DNA from: Anabaena cylindrica PCC 7122
GTDB lineage: Bacteria > Cyanobacteriota > Cyanobacteriia > Cyanobacteriales > Nostocaceae
Assembly (NCBI RefSeq): GCF_000317695.1
Contig: NC_019771.1
Location: 5,508,001 to 5,572,000 of the forward strand
Direction of reading: 5' to 3'
DNA: 64,000 nucleotides
Below the pieces are notes generated by a model that made no database searches, was not told where the DNA came from, and saw nothing but the letters and a program-made list of their open reading frames with translations. Both the position numbers and the translations under genes were made by a program. Below, piece after piece: positions 1 to 9,625 of the stretch (within the stretch, counting starts at the first letter, position 1; every line of letters starts with the position of its first letter).

Positions 1-3000
1 TTGAGAGTAAATTACTCAGAATATGCCCTACTAATTTGTCATCCATATAGCAGGATATGGATTCAAACTCACTGCTGAAAGATAGCAAGTGTTGATTTTT
101 CAGATTCAATTGTAATTCTTCTACCAAGTGACGGCAGTATGCAACTAAATCGAACAATAATGGCTTATATTCCAATTTTCCTGCTTCTGCCTTGCCGATC
201 ATCAAAATATCATTTAACATTTCTGTGATCCGCTGGACTGCGCTTTGAATGCGACGCAGATGAGTTAGTTGCTTTTCTTGTGTCCATTTATGGCGGTAAT
301 GTTCTAGCAATTCTGAGGAAGAAAGAATAGTGCTTAATGGGGTACGGAATTCGTGAGAAGTCATAGAGATAAAGCGAGATTTGAGTTCGTTGAGTTCTTT
401 TTCCTTCTCTAGTGCTACTCTCAGTTCTTGCTCTAATTGCTTACGATTGGTAATATCGGTTTGAATACCAATGTAGTGGGTTAAATAACCATCAGTGTCA
501 TAAACAGGAGAAATATTTAACTCTTGCCAAAATAGGCTACCATCTTGACGGTAGTTACGTAAAATTACGGTGCAGTCTTGTCCTGCCTGCATGGCAGTGC
601 TAAGTTCTTGTAATCCTGGTTGATGAATATCAACACCTTGAAGCAAACGAAAATTTTGCCCCATGACTTCTGCTGCTGAGTAGCCAGTCATCCGTTCAAA
701 AGCTGGATTAACATAGATAATTGAACTATCTGGGCTGGTAACATCAGCTATGACAATACCGTTACTACTAGCAGCGATCGCGCGATCGCGTAGTCTTAAA
801 CCTTCCTCAATTAATTTGCGCTGAGTTATATCTGTATAAATACTAACAAATGAAACTATTTTATTAGTACTATCTTTAATGGCATCAATACGTAAATCAA
901 CTTGAACATTGTGATGACCACGAGTTTGCATAGTTATTTCACCACGCCAAGGCTCACCTCTTTGGACAGTCTTAAATACTTGGTTAAATGTTTCTTGTTT
1001 GGTAAAATTAGCTGATAATCCACCACAACTATTTAATTGAGAAAAAGTATAATCAAATACTTCCACGAAAGCAGGATTGACATAAACAGCCTTGCCAGTG
1101 ATATCTGTAATACTAATAGCATCACTTGTGCTTTCTATTGCCTTGTGTAACCTTAATAAAGACTTTTCTGTTAATTTGCGCTCTGTGATGTCGCGGGTAA
1201 CTTTAGAGAAACCACGTTGCTTTCCTGTTTCATCATGTAATGGCGTTAAAATACAATTTGCCCAAAAGTGAGAGCCATCTTTGCGAAGAAAAACACTCTC
1301 ACACTCACATCGACCATTAATTGCAGCTATTTTTAACTGTTGCTTTGGGATATTGCTTAAAACATCTTCTGGTCGAAAAAAGCAAGAGAAATCACGCCCA
1401 ATTATTTCTGATGCCTGATACCCAGTAATACATTCTGCACCAGAATTCCAACTCATCACCCTGCCTTCGGGATCAAGCATATAAATTGCATAATCTTTGA
1501 CACCTTCTACTAATAAACGGAAATATTCTTCGCTTTGGCGCAGTTCTTCTTGATCCCTTTTACGGCTGGTAATATCTGTGGAAATACTACATACTGCATA
1601 AGGAGTATCATTAACATCCTTTAAAGGAAACTTCACAGATAAGTAAGTGTGTAAACCATCTGGGTGGGGTGCAACTTCTTCTATTTCTAGAGGAATACCA
1701 CCAGCCATGACTTGAGAATTGCTGACTGCGAATGCTTGAGCAACATCATGAGGCCAAACATCATAAACACTTTTACCGACTATCTGCGCTTGAGTAATGT
1801 TAAATAGCTTTTCATATTGGTGGTTCACTAGCAGATATTTATTTTCAGGATCGAGTAAATACATTACCGCTGGGAAATTATCCAAAATCGCTTGTAGTTG
1901 CTGTTGCATTTCCCATAACTTTGCCGCTTCCTGCTTGCGAATAGTGATATCTCGATCAATACCACGATAACCACCAAAGTTGCCATCAACATCAAAAATT
2001 GGAACTCCGTTGGTTTCCATAACTACCAAGTGTCCATCTTGATGATATTGAATGTTCTCCACGCATTTAAATGATTGCCTGTCCTCAAAAAGTGGCAAGA
2101 AAATCTTGATAACACGCTCTGCTTCTGCTGGTGGCATCAATTCAAAGGGTTGTTTTCCTAATACTTCTTGGGGTTCGTAACCTAAAATATCGCGGACTTT
2201 GGGACTGACATAGGTATAAATGCAGTTTTCATCAACTTCCCACACCCAATCAGTAGTAGCTTCAACCAAGTTGCGGAAACGTTCTTCGCTTTCTCGCAGC
2301 GCAGCTTCAGTTTGTTTGCGCTTGATGCCAAGGGCAATTTCGTCAGCAACAATTCCCATTGAGCTAAAAGTATTTTCTGTGAGGGCTTGACAGGAAAACA
2401 TAGCAATTACACCTATTGTTTCCCCTTCCACAATTAAGGGATAACCGGCGAAGGCCACTATTCCTTCTTGCTTGGCCCACTCTTGATTACTAATGTGTGG
2501 ATCATCCTGAACAGAGTTAGTCAAGTGTGGTTTACCTTCTTGGGCAATCAAACCAATCTTAAATTGACCAACTGCTACTAGTCTGTGATTTTCATCAATG
2601 TCAGTGTATTTCCCTGAATTGACTTGTAATTCTAATACTTGCTCTTCTGTATTCAGTATCCAGATGCGAGCAAAGGCAGCATGAAGATGTTTAACCAAAG
2701 CATCAGTGCAACCACGCATCATATTTTCTAAGGTTTCTGTCTGAGTCAGAATAGCATCTACTTCCGAGCGAAAATCTGCTAACCGCACTCGTTCTACCAG
2801 TGCCGCTTCTACTCGTTGGTGATTCCTACGGATCGCTTCACTATCGCGCAACACAGCTTGTTTTTCGCTAATATCAGTAACTGTACCGATGTAAGTAATT
2901 TCTTCTCCACTTTCTGAGCATTCGGCAACTATCTGACCAACGACCCACCTAACTTCTCCATTTGGATGTTGAAACCGATATTCGGAACAAAATGACAGGT

Positions 3001-4549
3001 TTTGGGTGACACTTTGATCCCATTCTGCTTGAATCCGCTCTTGGTCTTCTGGATGAATAGTACTTACCCAGGTCATACCACCTATCTTATCTGGAACTCT
3101 ACCAGCAATTTCGCACCAACGGTCATTAGCGTAGTGAAAATGTCCCGCTGCATCGGTGCAGAACAAGCCCACAGGAGAAACTTTGGCGATCGTGTGATAT
3201 CTTCGTTCACTGTCCCGGAGTGCAACTTCTGCGGTTACGCGGTCATGAATATCTGTATTTGTTCCGAACCAATTGATAATTTGCCCTTGTTGGTTACGCA
3301 ATGCTAAGGCTCTTCCCAAATGCCAGCGATAGGTTCCTGATGATTGCTGGAGGAGACGAAATTCTACTTCATAATTTGTACCTGTGGCTAGAGATATATT
3401 CCAAGCCGTAAGACTGTTTGGCAAATCATCGGGATGTACCCATTCCTGCCATTTCCAATTTAAGATTTGTTCTGCGGTACAGGCAAAGTAATCTAGTGTG
3501 CGTTGGTTGATGTATTCCAGACTGCCGTCTGGACGTGCAATCCATACTTGCTGGGGGATGGATTCAGCTAAGAAGCGAAAGCGCTCTTCACTTTTTTCTA
3601 AAGCATCTAAAGCCTGTTTTTGCTCGGTGATATTTTCTAATGTGCCTAAAATACCTACCACATTCCCTCCATTATTATATAGAGGGACTTTGTTTGTTTC
3701 TAGCCAAAGTTGCTTGCCATCTGCTTGCTGATGAGGTGTAATAGTTTGATACTGAGGTTGATTAGTCTTCATTACTTGGGCATCACAGGAACGGTAGAAG
3801 TCTGCTTGCTCCCGATTGGCAACTAAATCATAGTCTGTCTTACCGACAATATCTTGGGGATTTTCCAACCCAACCATTTTGGCAAAGTTGCGATTACAGC
3901 CTAAGAAGACGGAATTTACGTCTTTCCAGAAAATATTATGGGGAATAGTATCTATAATTAACTGCAACATTTGCTGAGATTGCAGGAGTTGATTTTCTAC
4001 TATCTGGCCATTCTTACGGTACGCTGAGTGCAAGGTATCGGCTCGGTGAACGCCATTGCAAAATGCTGCTGTTAAAGGCACTGCTTCTAGAGCTAAACAA
4101 ATACCTTCCGGGGTGATGATGCTGTTAAGTCGATCTTGCTCATCTACAACTGCAAATAACTGCAACTTAGACTGAGATAATGATGAAATTACTGTTGTTA
4201 AAGTATTAAATGACTGCATATTCAGTTTTATGACTGAGGTCTGCATTACTTCAGAAATTTGGACATTTTTCAAGTCAGCCCCGGAAGCGACAAGCTGCAC
4301 TATGTCTTGTGGTGTCAAGCATCCCACTATCTCTGAAGCTGATTTAATCAAAACACATTGATATTGTCGAGCTATTGGCGAGATACTTTCTGGTGCGATC
4401 GCACCATTTTGGTGTAATCTGTCCGCAGGACTTACAGGCATCGCAGCGATCACATCCAGGACATATGTTTCTGGCGTAACCGTCAACGCCGAACAGTAAA
4501 TTACCGACTTTAAGCTTTTGAGGACGAAATAGTGAGGTGATGCTTGCAT
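1..4549 (-). CDS. Multi-PAS/GAF sensor histidine kinase with N-terminal CBS pair (C-terminus outside window)
   Basis: The minus strand is open from an ATG at 4549-4547 to base 1, giving 1516 codons with no stop, so the gene continues beyond the window. Reading the translation, residues about 10-150 look like a CBS pair. PAS domains begin near residues 193, 325 and 450, a GAF domain covers about 593-740, and five more PAS domains begin near 760, 886, 1006, 1136 and 1250. Each PAS ends in a PAC-like stretch of the type TDIT.RK. A HisKA domain follows, with the motif SHEFRTP and phosphoacceptor His1399 (bases 353-355). The last residues visible match the start of the HATPase N-box. The catalytic domain and any receiver domain are missing from view. 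No membrane segment is seen, so it is probably a cytosolic sensor. The GAF lacks an obvious bilin-binding Cys in a recognisable context. The ligand is unknown. Confidence 0.9.
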   Translation of the reverse strand, partial: MQASPHYFVLKSLKSVIYCSALTVTPETYVLDVIAAMPVSPADRLHQNGAIAPESISPIARQYQCVLIKSASEIVGCLTPQDIVQLVASGADLKNVQISEVMQTSVIKLNMQSFNTLTTVISSLSQSKLQLFAVVDEQDRLNSIITPEGICLALEAVPLTAAFCNGVHRADTLHSAYRKNGQIVENQLLQSQQMLQLIIDTIPHNIFWKDVNSVFLGCNRNFAKMVGLENPQDIVGKTDYDLVANREQADFYRSCDAQVMKTNQPQYQTITPHQQADGKQLWLETNKVPLYNNGGNVVGILGTLENITEQKQALDALEKSEERFRFLAESIPQQVWIARPDGSLEYINQRTLDYFACTAEQILNWKWQEWVHPDDLPNSLTAWNISLATGTNYEVEFRLLQQSSGTYRWHLGRALALRNQQGQIINWFGTNTDIHDRVTAEVALRDSERRYHTIAKVSPVGLFCTDAAGHFHYANDRWCEIAGRVPDKIGGMTWVSTIHPEDQERIQAEWDQSVTQNLSFCSEYRFQHPNGEVRWVVGQIVAECSESGEEITYIGTVTDISEKQAVLRDSEAIRRNHQRVEAALVERVRLADFRSEVDAILTQTETLENMMRGCTDALVKHLHAAFARIWILNTEEQVLELQVNSGKYTDIDENHRLVAVGQFKIGLIAQEGKPHLTNSVQDDPHISNQEWAKQEGIVAFAGYPLIVEGETIGVIAMFSCQALTENTFSSMGIVADEIALGIKRKQTEAALRESEERFRNLVEATTDWVWEVDENCIYTYVSPKVRDILGYEPQEVLGKQPFELMPPAEAERVIKIFLPLFEDRQSFKCVENIQYHQDGHLVVMETNGVPIFDVDGNFGGYRGIDRDITIRKQEAAKLWEMQQQLQAILDNFPAVMYLLDPENKYLLVNHQYEKLFNITQAQIVGKSVYDVWPHDVAQAFAVSNSQVMAGGIPLEIEEVAPHPDGLHTYLSVKFPLKDVNDTPYAVCSISTDITSRKRDQEELRQSEEYFRLLVEGVKDYAIYMLDPEGRVMSWNSGAECITGYQASEIIGRDFSCFFRPEDVLSNIPKQQLKIAAINGRCECESVFLRKDGSHFWANCILTPLHDETGKQRGFSKVTRDITERKLTEKSLLRLHKAIESTSDAISITDITGKAVYVNPAFVEVFDYTFSQLNSCGGLSANFTKQETFNQVFKTVQRGEPWRGEITMQTRGHHNVQVDLRIDAIKDSTNKIVSFVSIYTDITQRKLIEEGLRLRDRAIAASSNGIVIADVTSPDSSIIYVNPAFERMTGYSAAEVMGQNFRLLQGVDIHQPGLQELSTAMQAGQDCTVILRNYRQDGSLFWQELNISPVYDTDGYLTHYIGIQTDITNRKQLEQELRVALEKEKELNELKSRFISMTSHEFRTPLSTILSSSELLEHYRHKWTQEKQLTHLRRIQSAVQRITEMLNDILMIGKAEAGKLEYKPLLFDLVAYCRHLVEELQLNLKNQHLLSFSSEFESISCYMDDKLVGHILSNLLS
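774..789. repeat. Two abutting HIP1 octamers (GCGATCGC)
   Basis: GCGATCGC occurs twice back to back inside the kinase gene. HIP1 is the over-represented palindrome of many cyanobacterial genomes, and single copies occur in many other genes of this window. It supports the cyanobacterial assignment and is not evidence of a local function. Confidence 0.8.
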
Positions 4550-5137
4550 ATTTGATTTAAATAGCCACTAACAAAAAATAATTATCTCAAACCGCTGATA
4601 TATTGAGGTCAAATCTAGTGCCAGAAGGCAAGAAAGCAAATTTTATGAGCTTTTTAAGCTTTCTTCACTAGCTAGTTAATTTCCCCAGCTTGCACTAAAT
4701 AATTGTGACCCGAAATTAATATTATTATAATAAGTAAAAATACGGTAAATTTTTTAGTCAAAAATACTATCGTCTTGATTCATTTGCCTAGATAGATGAT
4801 CTACAAGCAAGAAAATGTCTCTATTCAATTAATATAAACCGCATTTACTTTGAAAGCCATAGTTTTTTTGGAATCAGGGTAAAGCTCAAAAATTAATCCA
4901 TTACTCAATAATATACTTTCCTTAAAAACTCCATATTTCAATCTGGACGACATTTAATTTAGGATTTTAAATTTTGGTCGTCATCCTCTTAAAAATTTGC
5001 AGATTCTATGCAAGAATTCAGGATTCAGGATTCAGAATGTTTGATATAGCAGGGAACAGGAAACAGAAGAGAAAAATATTCTTCTTCCTTCTTCTTCCTT
5101 CTTTTTCCTGACTCCTGACTCCTAAATGCTTACAAAT
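4550..5137. other. Intergenic region between two minus-strand genes
   Basis: About 590 bases without a credible gene. The part next to the kinase start is A/T-rich and should hold its promoter, though I cannot assign -10/-35 boxes. Bases about 5021-5125 are low-complexity: a GGATTCA direct repeat, then C/T-rich CTTCTTCCTT and GACTCCT repeats of the kind common between Nostocales genes. Confidence 0.6.
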
Positions 5138-8017
5138 CTATTTATTTATTACCCTCCGCTCACCGTAACGCAATAGCCTTTCTATTGTTAACAGTCGATT
5201 TTCCCAGACTTTAACTTGATAAGGATTTTCTTTGGCTTTCACAATCAGCCAAATTCTAAATTTAGACTGGAAACGATTGAGCGATGCTCTGGCACTAATT
5301 AAATTACGAGGAGAAGGTGAAACCGCAAGTTGATTTAAAATACTTTGTAATTCTTGAGACTGGTTCTTAAAAGTAGAAATTGTATTTGCAGACATTTGTA
5401 ATTGATCATTTTCTCGCACAAGTTGCCATTCTTTTTCTAGAGCCATGTAGCGTAAAGCCGCAGTGCGAAATGGCTGGCGCTGAGGAATAGGGTCATTTTT
5501 GGAATCTTGCAACTTACCTTGGGTATTACTAAATATTTCATCCAACTTGTTATTAAAATTATCTGCTGCAAAGAGTGCATAACCGCTGACAGGTAAATCT
5601 CTCAACATTTGCAGTTGGTCAAAAGCCCCCACTGTAGGCAACGACAGCAGACGAATTCCCGGAACCAACAAAGTAGAACCTAACTTAGTAGAGTTAATCC
5701 AAGGTTGCGCCAGTCGTTGAAAACGAGGAGTATCCAAAGCATAAGTCATCGGCACAACTAAATCTATATCTCCTCGTCTAGCCCAAACTTCCCAACGCTG
5801 TTGAATCTTTTGTACCCTTTCATATTCTGGCAACGGAAATACAGCCACAGATAAAATTAGATTGGCTCGCTTTTTACGTAACATTTGTGATACTTCAGCA
5901 ACAAAGCTATCAACTTGTTCGGTGCGAAATACCGTCCATTTTTGCCATAAATCTCTCTGCGTAGGAGCAATATTTATAGGATCTACACCAGTTTGTTGTT
6001 GAAATTGCTCTCTTGCTGCTTTACCATAACCATAAATTCGACCTACAAAAGGGTCTTGAAAAGGATAACGAATATAATCTAAATGTAGACCATCCACCTG
6101 ATAGCGAGTCAAAATTTCTTCGTACAGTTTTAATAAATATTGACGTACTTCAGGATTAGCTGGGTCTAAAAAAGGCTTTGTTTGACCACTAGGAATCATT
6201 TGTCCACGCTGATCATAGTTTGCCCAATTAGGATTAGCAGCCAACACAGGGCCTGGATAATCAGGATTGACATTGATAATTTCATTGTGAGGGCGATTAC
6301 CAGCTGCAAAAGTCCAAACCCAAGCGTGTAATTCCATTCCTCTTGCATGGGCTAATTTCACAGCCACGGCTAAGGGGTCCCAATCTTTAATTAAGGGGTT
6401 TTGTTCTGGTGCAACCTGACTGGGATAAATTGTATAACCGGCGTTGACAGTCTCAAAAAATATGGTGTTAATTCCAGCTTGAGTCAAACGATCAAAAATC
6501 TGTACTAATCCCGCTTCATTTTCGGCTTTAACTATTGTTCCTCTATCTAACCAAACTGCACGAATTTCTGGTTGAGCTATGCGTTGATTAATAGGAAACT
6601 GCTGCCATAAATTGGTCTTTGTCTTTAACCATTCCTGACGAGCCAAAGCATATTTTTTTTGAGAAATTAATACAGGAATATTTTTGGCAACTTCTCTGGC
6701 TTGGGCTAAGTTTTGCTCTAAACTGAGGTCTGTAGTTTCTAATCCAGTGGATGCTAATTTTTCGCTTTCTGATTTTAAGGTTTGGAGTTTATTGACGTTA
6801 CTATAACCATGAACTGAAGCTGCTAAATGGGCGCTTTTCACTCGACCAATCAGATTCTCTAATTCTTTTTGAAGTGCTACTGCATCCTTGCTATCAATCG
6901 GCTGATTAGAATTGGGTAGAACATCCAAACGAACTGCTGTTTCAAGTTGATCAATTGCCTCTTGGAAATTTTGAGAAACAGGTTTTGGTTGGGTTTCAGG
7001 ATTCCGAGAAGTCGCCTGTCTAGGCTGGGTTCTAGTCCTGGGCAAATTAGGCTTTTTCCGAGAAGTCACCTGTCTAGGCTTAGTTCTAGTCTTGGGTAAA
7101 TTAGGCTTTTTCTGAGAAGTCACCTGTCTAGGCTGGGTTCTAGTCTTGGGCAAGTTGGGCTTTTTCTGAGAAACAACCCTTCTAGGCTTGTTTCTAGTCG
7201 TGGGTGGATTGATGTTGCCGAGTACAGGGCTTTGTGTAGTAGTTGGCAAATTTTCTGAAGCCGGAGAACAATTGGCAACCTCTCCCACAATTTTTTTATT
7301 TGGCCATTTTAAATAACGACTGAGTGCAGCTTTTAACCAAGCGGTATCTAAATCGGCTGTTGCAGCAGTATCTGTTCCTAAGCGCCAACCTAACAAAGTG
7401 GAACGCTCGGTTGTCAGTACTGCTGATTGCTGATCTTGGGAGTTCCAAACAGCAGCAACTTGAGTACTAGGATGATCAGAAATCATCACAGCACCTATAA
7501 CTTTACCAAAGAGTTCTTTTCGGTTTGCCCATTCTGGAGAATTAGTTTTTGCTGGTTGCAACTCTTGAGCTTGACTGAGGCTAAATGCCCAATAACCCCC
7601 TAACAAAGTTCGCAATAACTGACGCACTCCAGGAGTCGATAAACTACCTATAGGGCCACTGGCAATTAAGCGCCCTCCCCTACTCATCCATTCTTCTAGT
7701 GCGATCGCTTGTACTGGCGTTAAAACCTCTACATTTGGCAATAACAATACCTGTTGCTTACCTAAATCAGCCACATTTTTCACACTATCTAGAGGAATTA
7801 CACAATATTTTGCGCCTACAGCCTGTAAGCGGTTGGTGATTCCTTTCCATTGATTGCTATTCTCTTGGCTTTTAATTACGCCCAATACATTTACTTCTGT
7901 TGCCGCTTTTGTTGGCAATATTTCCAATAAATTAAAAACCAAAAAATTAATATTTACAATAAACAAGCTCGCAATTTTAATTTTTATATGATTCTTCACT
8001 AAATATTCCTCACACAC
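5138..8017 (-). CDS. Secreted GHL10-family (DUF187-like) putative glycoside hydrolase
   Basis: A 959-aa protein. A hydrophobic segment at about residues 15-36 followed by PTKAATEV fits a signal peptide or membrane anchor. Residues about 40-230 have alternating beta/alpha character with GGRLIASGP, like a GATase/ThuA-type fold. A very basic Pro/Lys/Arg tandem repeat lies at about residues 270-345. The core at about 485-770 matches the GHL10/DUF187 TIM-barrel family, with RAVWLDRGT at its start, then LHAWVWTFAAGNRPHN and VDGLHLDYIRYPF. The C-terminal ~150 residues are helical. The family is thought to act on cell-wall or extracellular glycans, but no substrate can be assigned here. It is transcribed away from the kinase and appears monocistronic. 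A DUF4015-type relative is an alternative name. Confidence 0.82.
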   Translation of the reverse strand: MCEEYLVKNHIKIKIASLFIVNINFLVFNLLEILPTKAATEVNVLGVIKSQENSNQWKGITNRLQAVGAKYCVIPLDSVKNVADLGKQQVLLLPNVEVLTPVQAIALEEWMSRGGRLIASGPIGSLSTPGVRQLLRTLLGGYWAFSLSQAQELQPAKTNSPEWANRKELFGKVIGAVMISDHPSTQVAAVWNSQDQQSAVLTTERSTLLGWRLGTDTAATADLDTAWLKAALSRYLKWPNKKIVGEVANCSPASENLPTTTQSPVLGNINPPTTRNKPRRVVSQKKPNLPKTRTQPRQVTSQKKPNLPKTRTKPRQVTSRKKPNLPRTRTQPRQATSRNPETQPKPVSQNFQEAIDQLETAVRLDVLPNSNQPIDSKDAVALQKELENLIGRVKSAHLAASVHGYSNVNKLQTLKSESEKLASTGLETTDLSLEQNLAQAREVAKNIPVLISQKKYALARQEWLKTKTNLWQQFPINQRIAQPEIRAVWLDRGTIVKAENEAGLVQIFDRLTQAGINTIFFETVNAGYTIYPSQVAPEQNPLIKDWDPLAVAVKLAHARGMELHAWVWTFAAGNRPHNEIINVNPDYPGPVLAANPNWANYDQRGQMIPSGQTKPFLDPANPEVRQYLLKLYEEILTRYQVDGLHLDYIRYPFQDPFVGRIYGYGKAAREQFQQQTGVDPINIAPTQRDLWQKWTVFRTEQVDSFVAEVSQMLRKKRANLILSVAVFPLPEYERVQKIQQRWEVWARRGDIDLVVPMTYALDTPRFQRLAQPWINSTKLGSTLLVPGIRLLSLPTVGAFDQLQMLRDLPVSGYALFAADNFNNKLDEIFSNTQGKLQDSKNDPIPQRQPFRTAALRYMALEKEWQLVRENDQLQMSANTISTFKNQSQELQSILNQLAVSPSPRNLISARASLNRFQSKFRIWLIVKAKENPYQVKVWENRLLTIERLLRYGERRVINK
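7018..7200 (-). repeat. 54-bp tandem repeat encoding a basic 18-aa Pro/Lys/Arg linker
   Basis: Three full 54-base units start at 7018, 7072 and 7126, and a partial fourth starts near 7180. Each encodes 18 residues of the type KPRQVTSQKKPNLPKTRT. The units are nearly identical at DNA level. They form a flexible, positively charged linker between the N-terminal domain and the helical/GHL10 part of the protein. Confidence 0.9.
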
Positions 8018-8071
8018 TGAATTTAGTTCGTAGTTCGTAGGGTGTGTTAGCGACAGCTTAACACACCGTTC

Positions 8072-8212
8072 CTGTGATTATTGGTGCGTTAAAGAAGCCT
8101 AACGCACCCTACAAATTTGATATTTTTTAAATTGGAAGTTCTCTGTTTCTGTGATTATTGGTGTGTTAAAGAAGCCTAACGCACCCTACAAATTCGATAT
8201 TTTTTAAATTGG
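8072..8212. repeat. Duplicated 64-bp intergenic palindromic repeat
   Basis: Bases 8072-8135 and 8149-8212 are two direct copies of a 64-base unit that I align with two mismatches. Each holds an inverted repeat, GGTGCGTTAA...TTAACGCACC-like around AAGAAGCC. A related GGTGTGTTAG...TTAACACACC hairpin lies just before, at about 8041-8068. This is the widespread 'GGTGCGTTA...TAACGCACC' intergenic repeat of cyanobacteria and sits between the DUF512 gene and the GHL10 gene. Confidence 0.85.
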
Positions 8213-8225
8213 CAGCCTCGAATCA

Positions 8226-9551
8226 TTAGGAAATACAGGTATTGATTAAATCTTCAACACCCGCTACTGGGAATATTTTTGTATTCAGTTGATTGGCTAC
8301 ATTCTCAACACTGACATCATCTAAAAATATTAATTCTCCATGTTTGAGCATAACGCTAGGCAGCAAAATACCTTCACCTAAATCTTGCCCATTTAATTTC
8401 AAAAGTAAATCATGTCCGGTTAATAATCCCGTAACGCTGATACTTTGCCCCCAGTAATCGCTACATAACGCTTTCATATTTATCTCTAAACCTTCCACAG
8501 CATTTAATTGTTTGACGATAGGTTTAAATGCCTGTTCCACAGCATTACCAACAACCCAAGTTAATTTTTTTTGGGGGGATACTTTTAATGGTAGTAATTC
8601 ATGAGCAGCTTGGGTAAATTGCTTGATAAATAACCGAATAGAACCAACACCATTATCAATTTGAGGATATTCCTCATATTCAGCTTCGCTAGGCAATTCT
8701 TCACCAGCAATCAAAAACCATTCATCTGCTAACCAAGCCACACTAGAACCAAATTTTTTCCGAAATTCGTGAGAGAGTGATTTAACTTGAGAAATTACTT
8801 CTCGCGCTTTTTCTTGCGTCACGGGTACAAGCTCATCTTCTTGGGGACGAAATCTGGTTAAACCGACGGGAACAACTGCTATTGATGCTACCGCAGGTAT
8901 TTCTCCGGTATGAAAAGATGTTAAATCTCTCAATGTTTGTTCTAGGTGTTTACCATCATTGATCCCCGGACAAACCACTACTTGAGCATGAATTTGTAAT
9001 CGTCTTTCTTGAAACCATTTGAGTTGTTTTAAAATCTGCCCTGCACGATTATTTTTTAACAGCCTAGTTCTGATTTCTGGTTCTGTGGCATGAACAGAAA
9101 CATATAAAGGAGATAAACGCATTTGTTCAATACGTTGCCATTCTTTTTCTGATAAATTTGTCAGAGTTAGATAAGAACCATACAAAAAACTCAGCCTATA
9201 ATCATCGTCTTTGAAGTACAAACTAGAACGTTTACCTGGTGGTTGTTGGTCAATAAAGCAAAAAGGACAACGATTATTACACTGAATTAAACCATCAAAT
9301 AAAGCGGTTTCAAATTCTAGTCCTAAGTCATCATCATAATCTTTTTCAATTTCAATATGATGGGTTTTGCCAGCAGTATCTAAAACTTCTAGTTCTAAAA
9401 CTTCATCAGCACATAAAAATTGATAATCAATTAAGTCACGGGGTTGTGTTCCATTAATAGCAACAATCGCATCACCCGCTTCAAAGCCAATTTCGGCAGC
9501 TATTGATTCGGTCAGCACCTTGGTAATTTTGGCAGGATGAATGGTAGTCAT
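8226..9551 (-). CDS. DUF512-family radical-SAM-like FeS protein with N-terminal PDZ
   Basis: A 441-aa protein of a family conserved in cyanobacteria and Clostridia (TIGR03279-type, 'DUF512'). Residues about 1-65 are PDZ-like (ESIAAEIGFEAGDAIVAING). A CNNRCPFCFIDQ cluster at about residues 91-102 has the CxxxCxxC spacing that binds a radical-SAM [4Fe-4S] cluster. The barrel region follows, with YVSVHATEPEIR and VVVCPGIND. The C-terminal half is DUF512. The reaction is not known. The start is an ATG inside a T/G-rich low-complexity stretch. It shares orientation with uppP (74 bases upstream) but may have its own promoter. Confidence 0.88.
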   Translation of the reverse strand: MTTIHPAKITKVLTESIAAEIGFEAGDAIVAINGTQPRDLIDYQFLCADEVLELEVLDTAGKTHHIEIEKDYDDDLGLEFETALFDGLIQCNNRCPFCFIDQQPPGKRSSLYFKDDDYRLSFLYGSYLTLTNLSEKEWQRIEQMRLSPLYVSVHATEPEIRTRLLKNNRAGQILKQLKWFQERRLQIHAQVVVCPGINDGKHLEQTLRDLTSFHTGEIPAVASIAVVPVGLTRFRPQEDELVPVTQEKAREVISQVKSLSHEFRKKFGSSVAWLADEWFLIAGEELPSEAEYEEYPQIDNGVGSIRLFIKQFTQAAHELLPLKVSPQKKLTWVVGNAVEQAFKPIVKQLNAVEGLEINMKALCSDYWGQSISVTGLLTGHDLLLKLNGQDLGEGILLPSVMLKHGELIFLDDVSVENVANQLNTKIFPVAGVEDLINTCIS

Positions 9552-9625
9552 TGGTGATTGGTGATTGGTAATTGGTAATTGGTAATTGTCCTTCCCCCTG
9601 CTCCCTGCCTCCTGTCTCCTATCTC
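9552..9625. repeat. Low-complexity intergenic repeat
   Basis: GATTGGT/AATTGGT heptamers run into CTCCCTGCCTCCTGTCTCCTATCTCC. This is a typical short tandemly repeated intergenic stretch of Nostocales, between uppP and the DUF512 gene. Confidence 0.75.
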
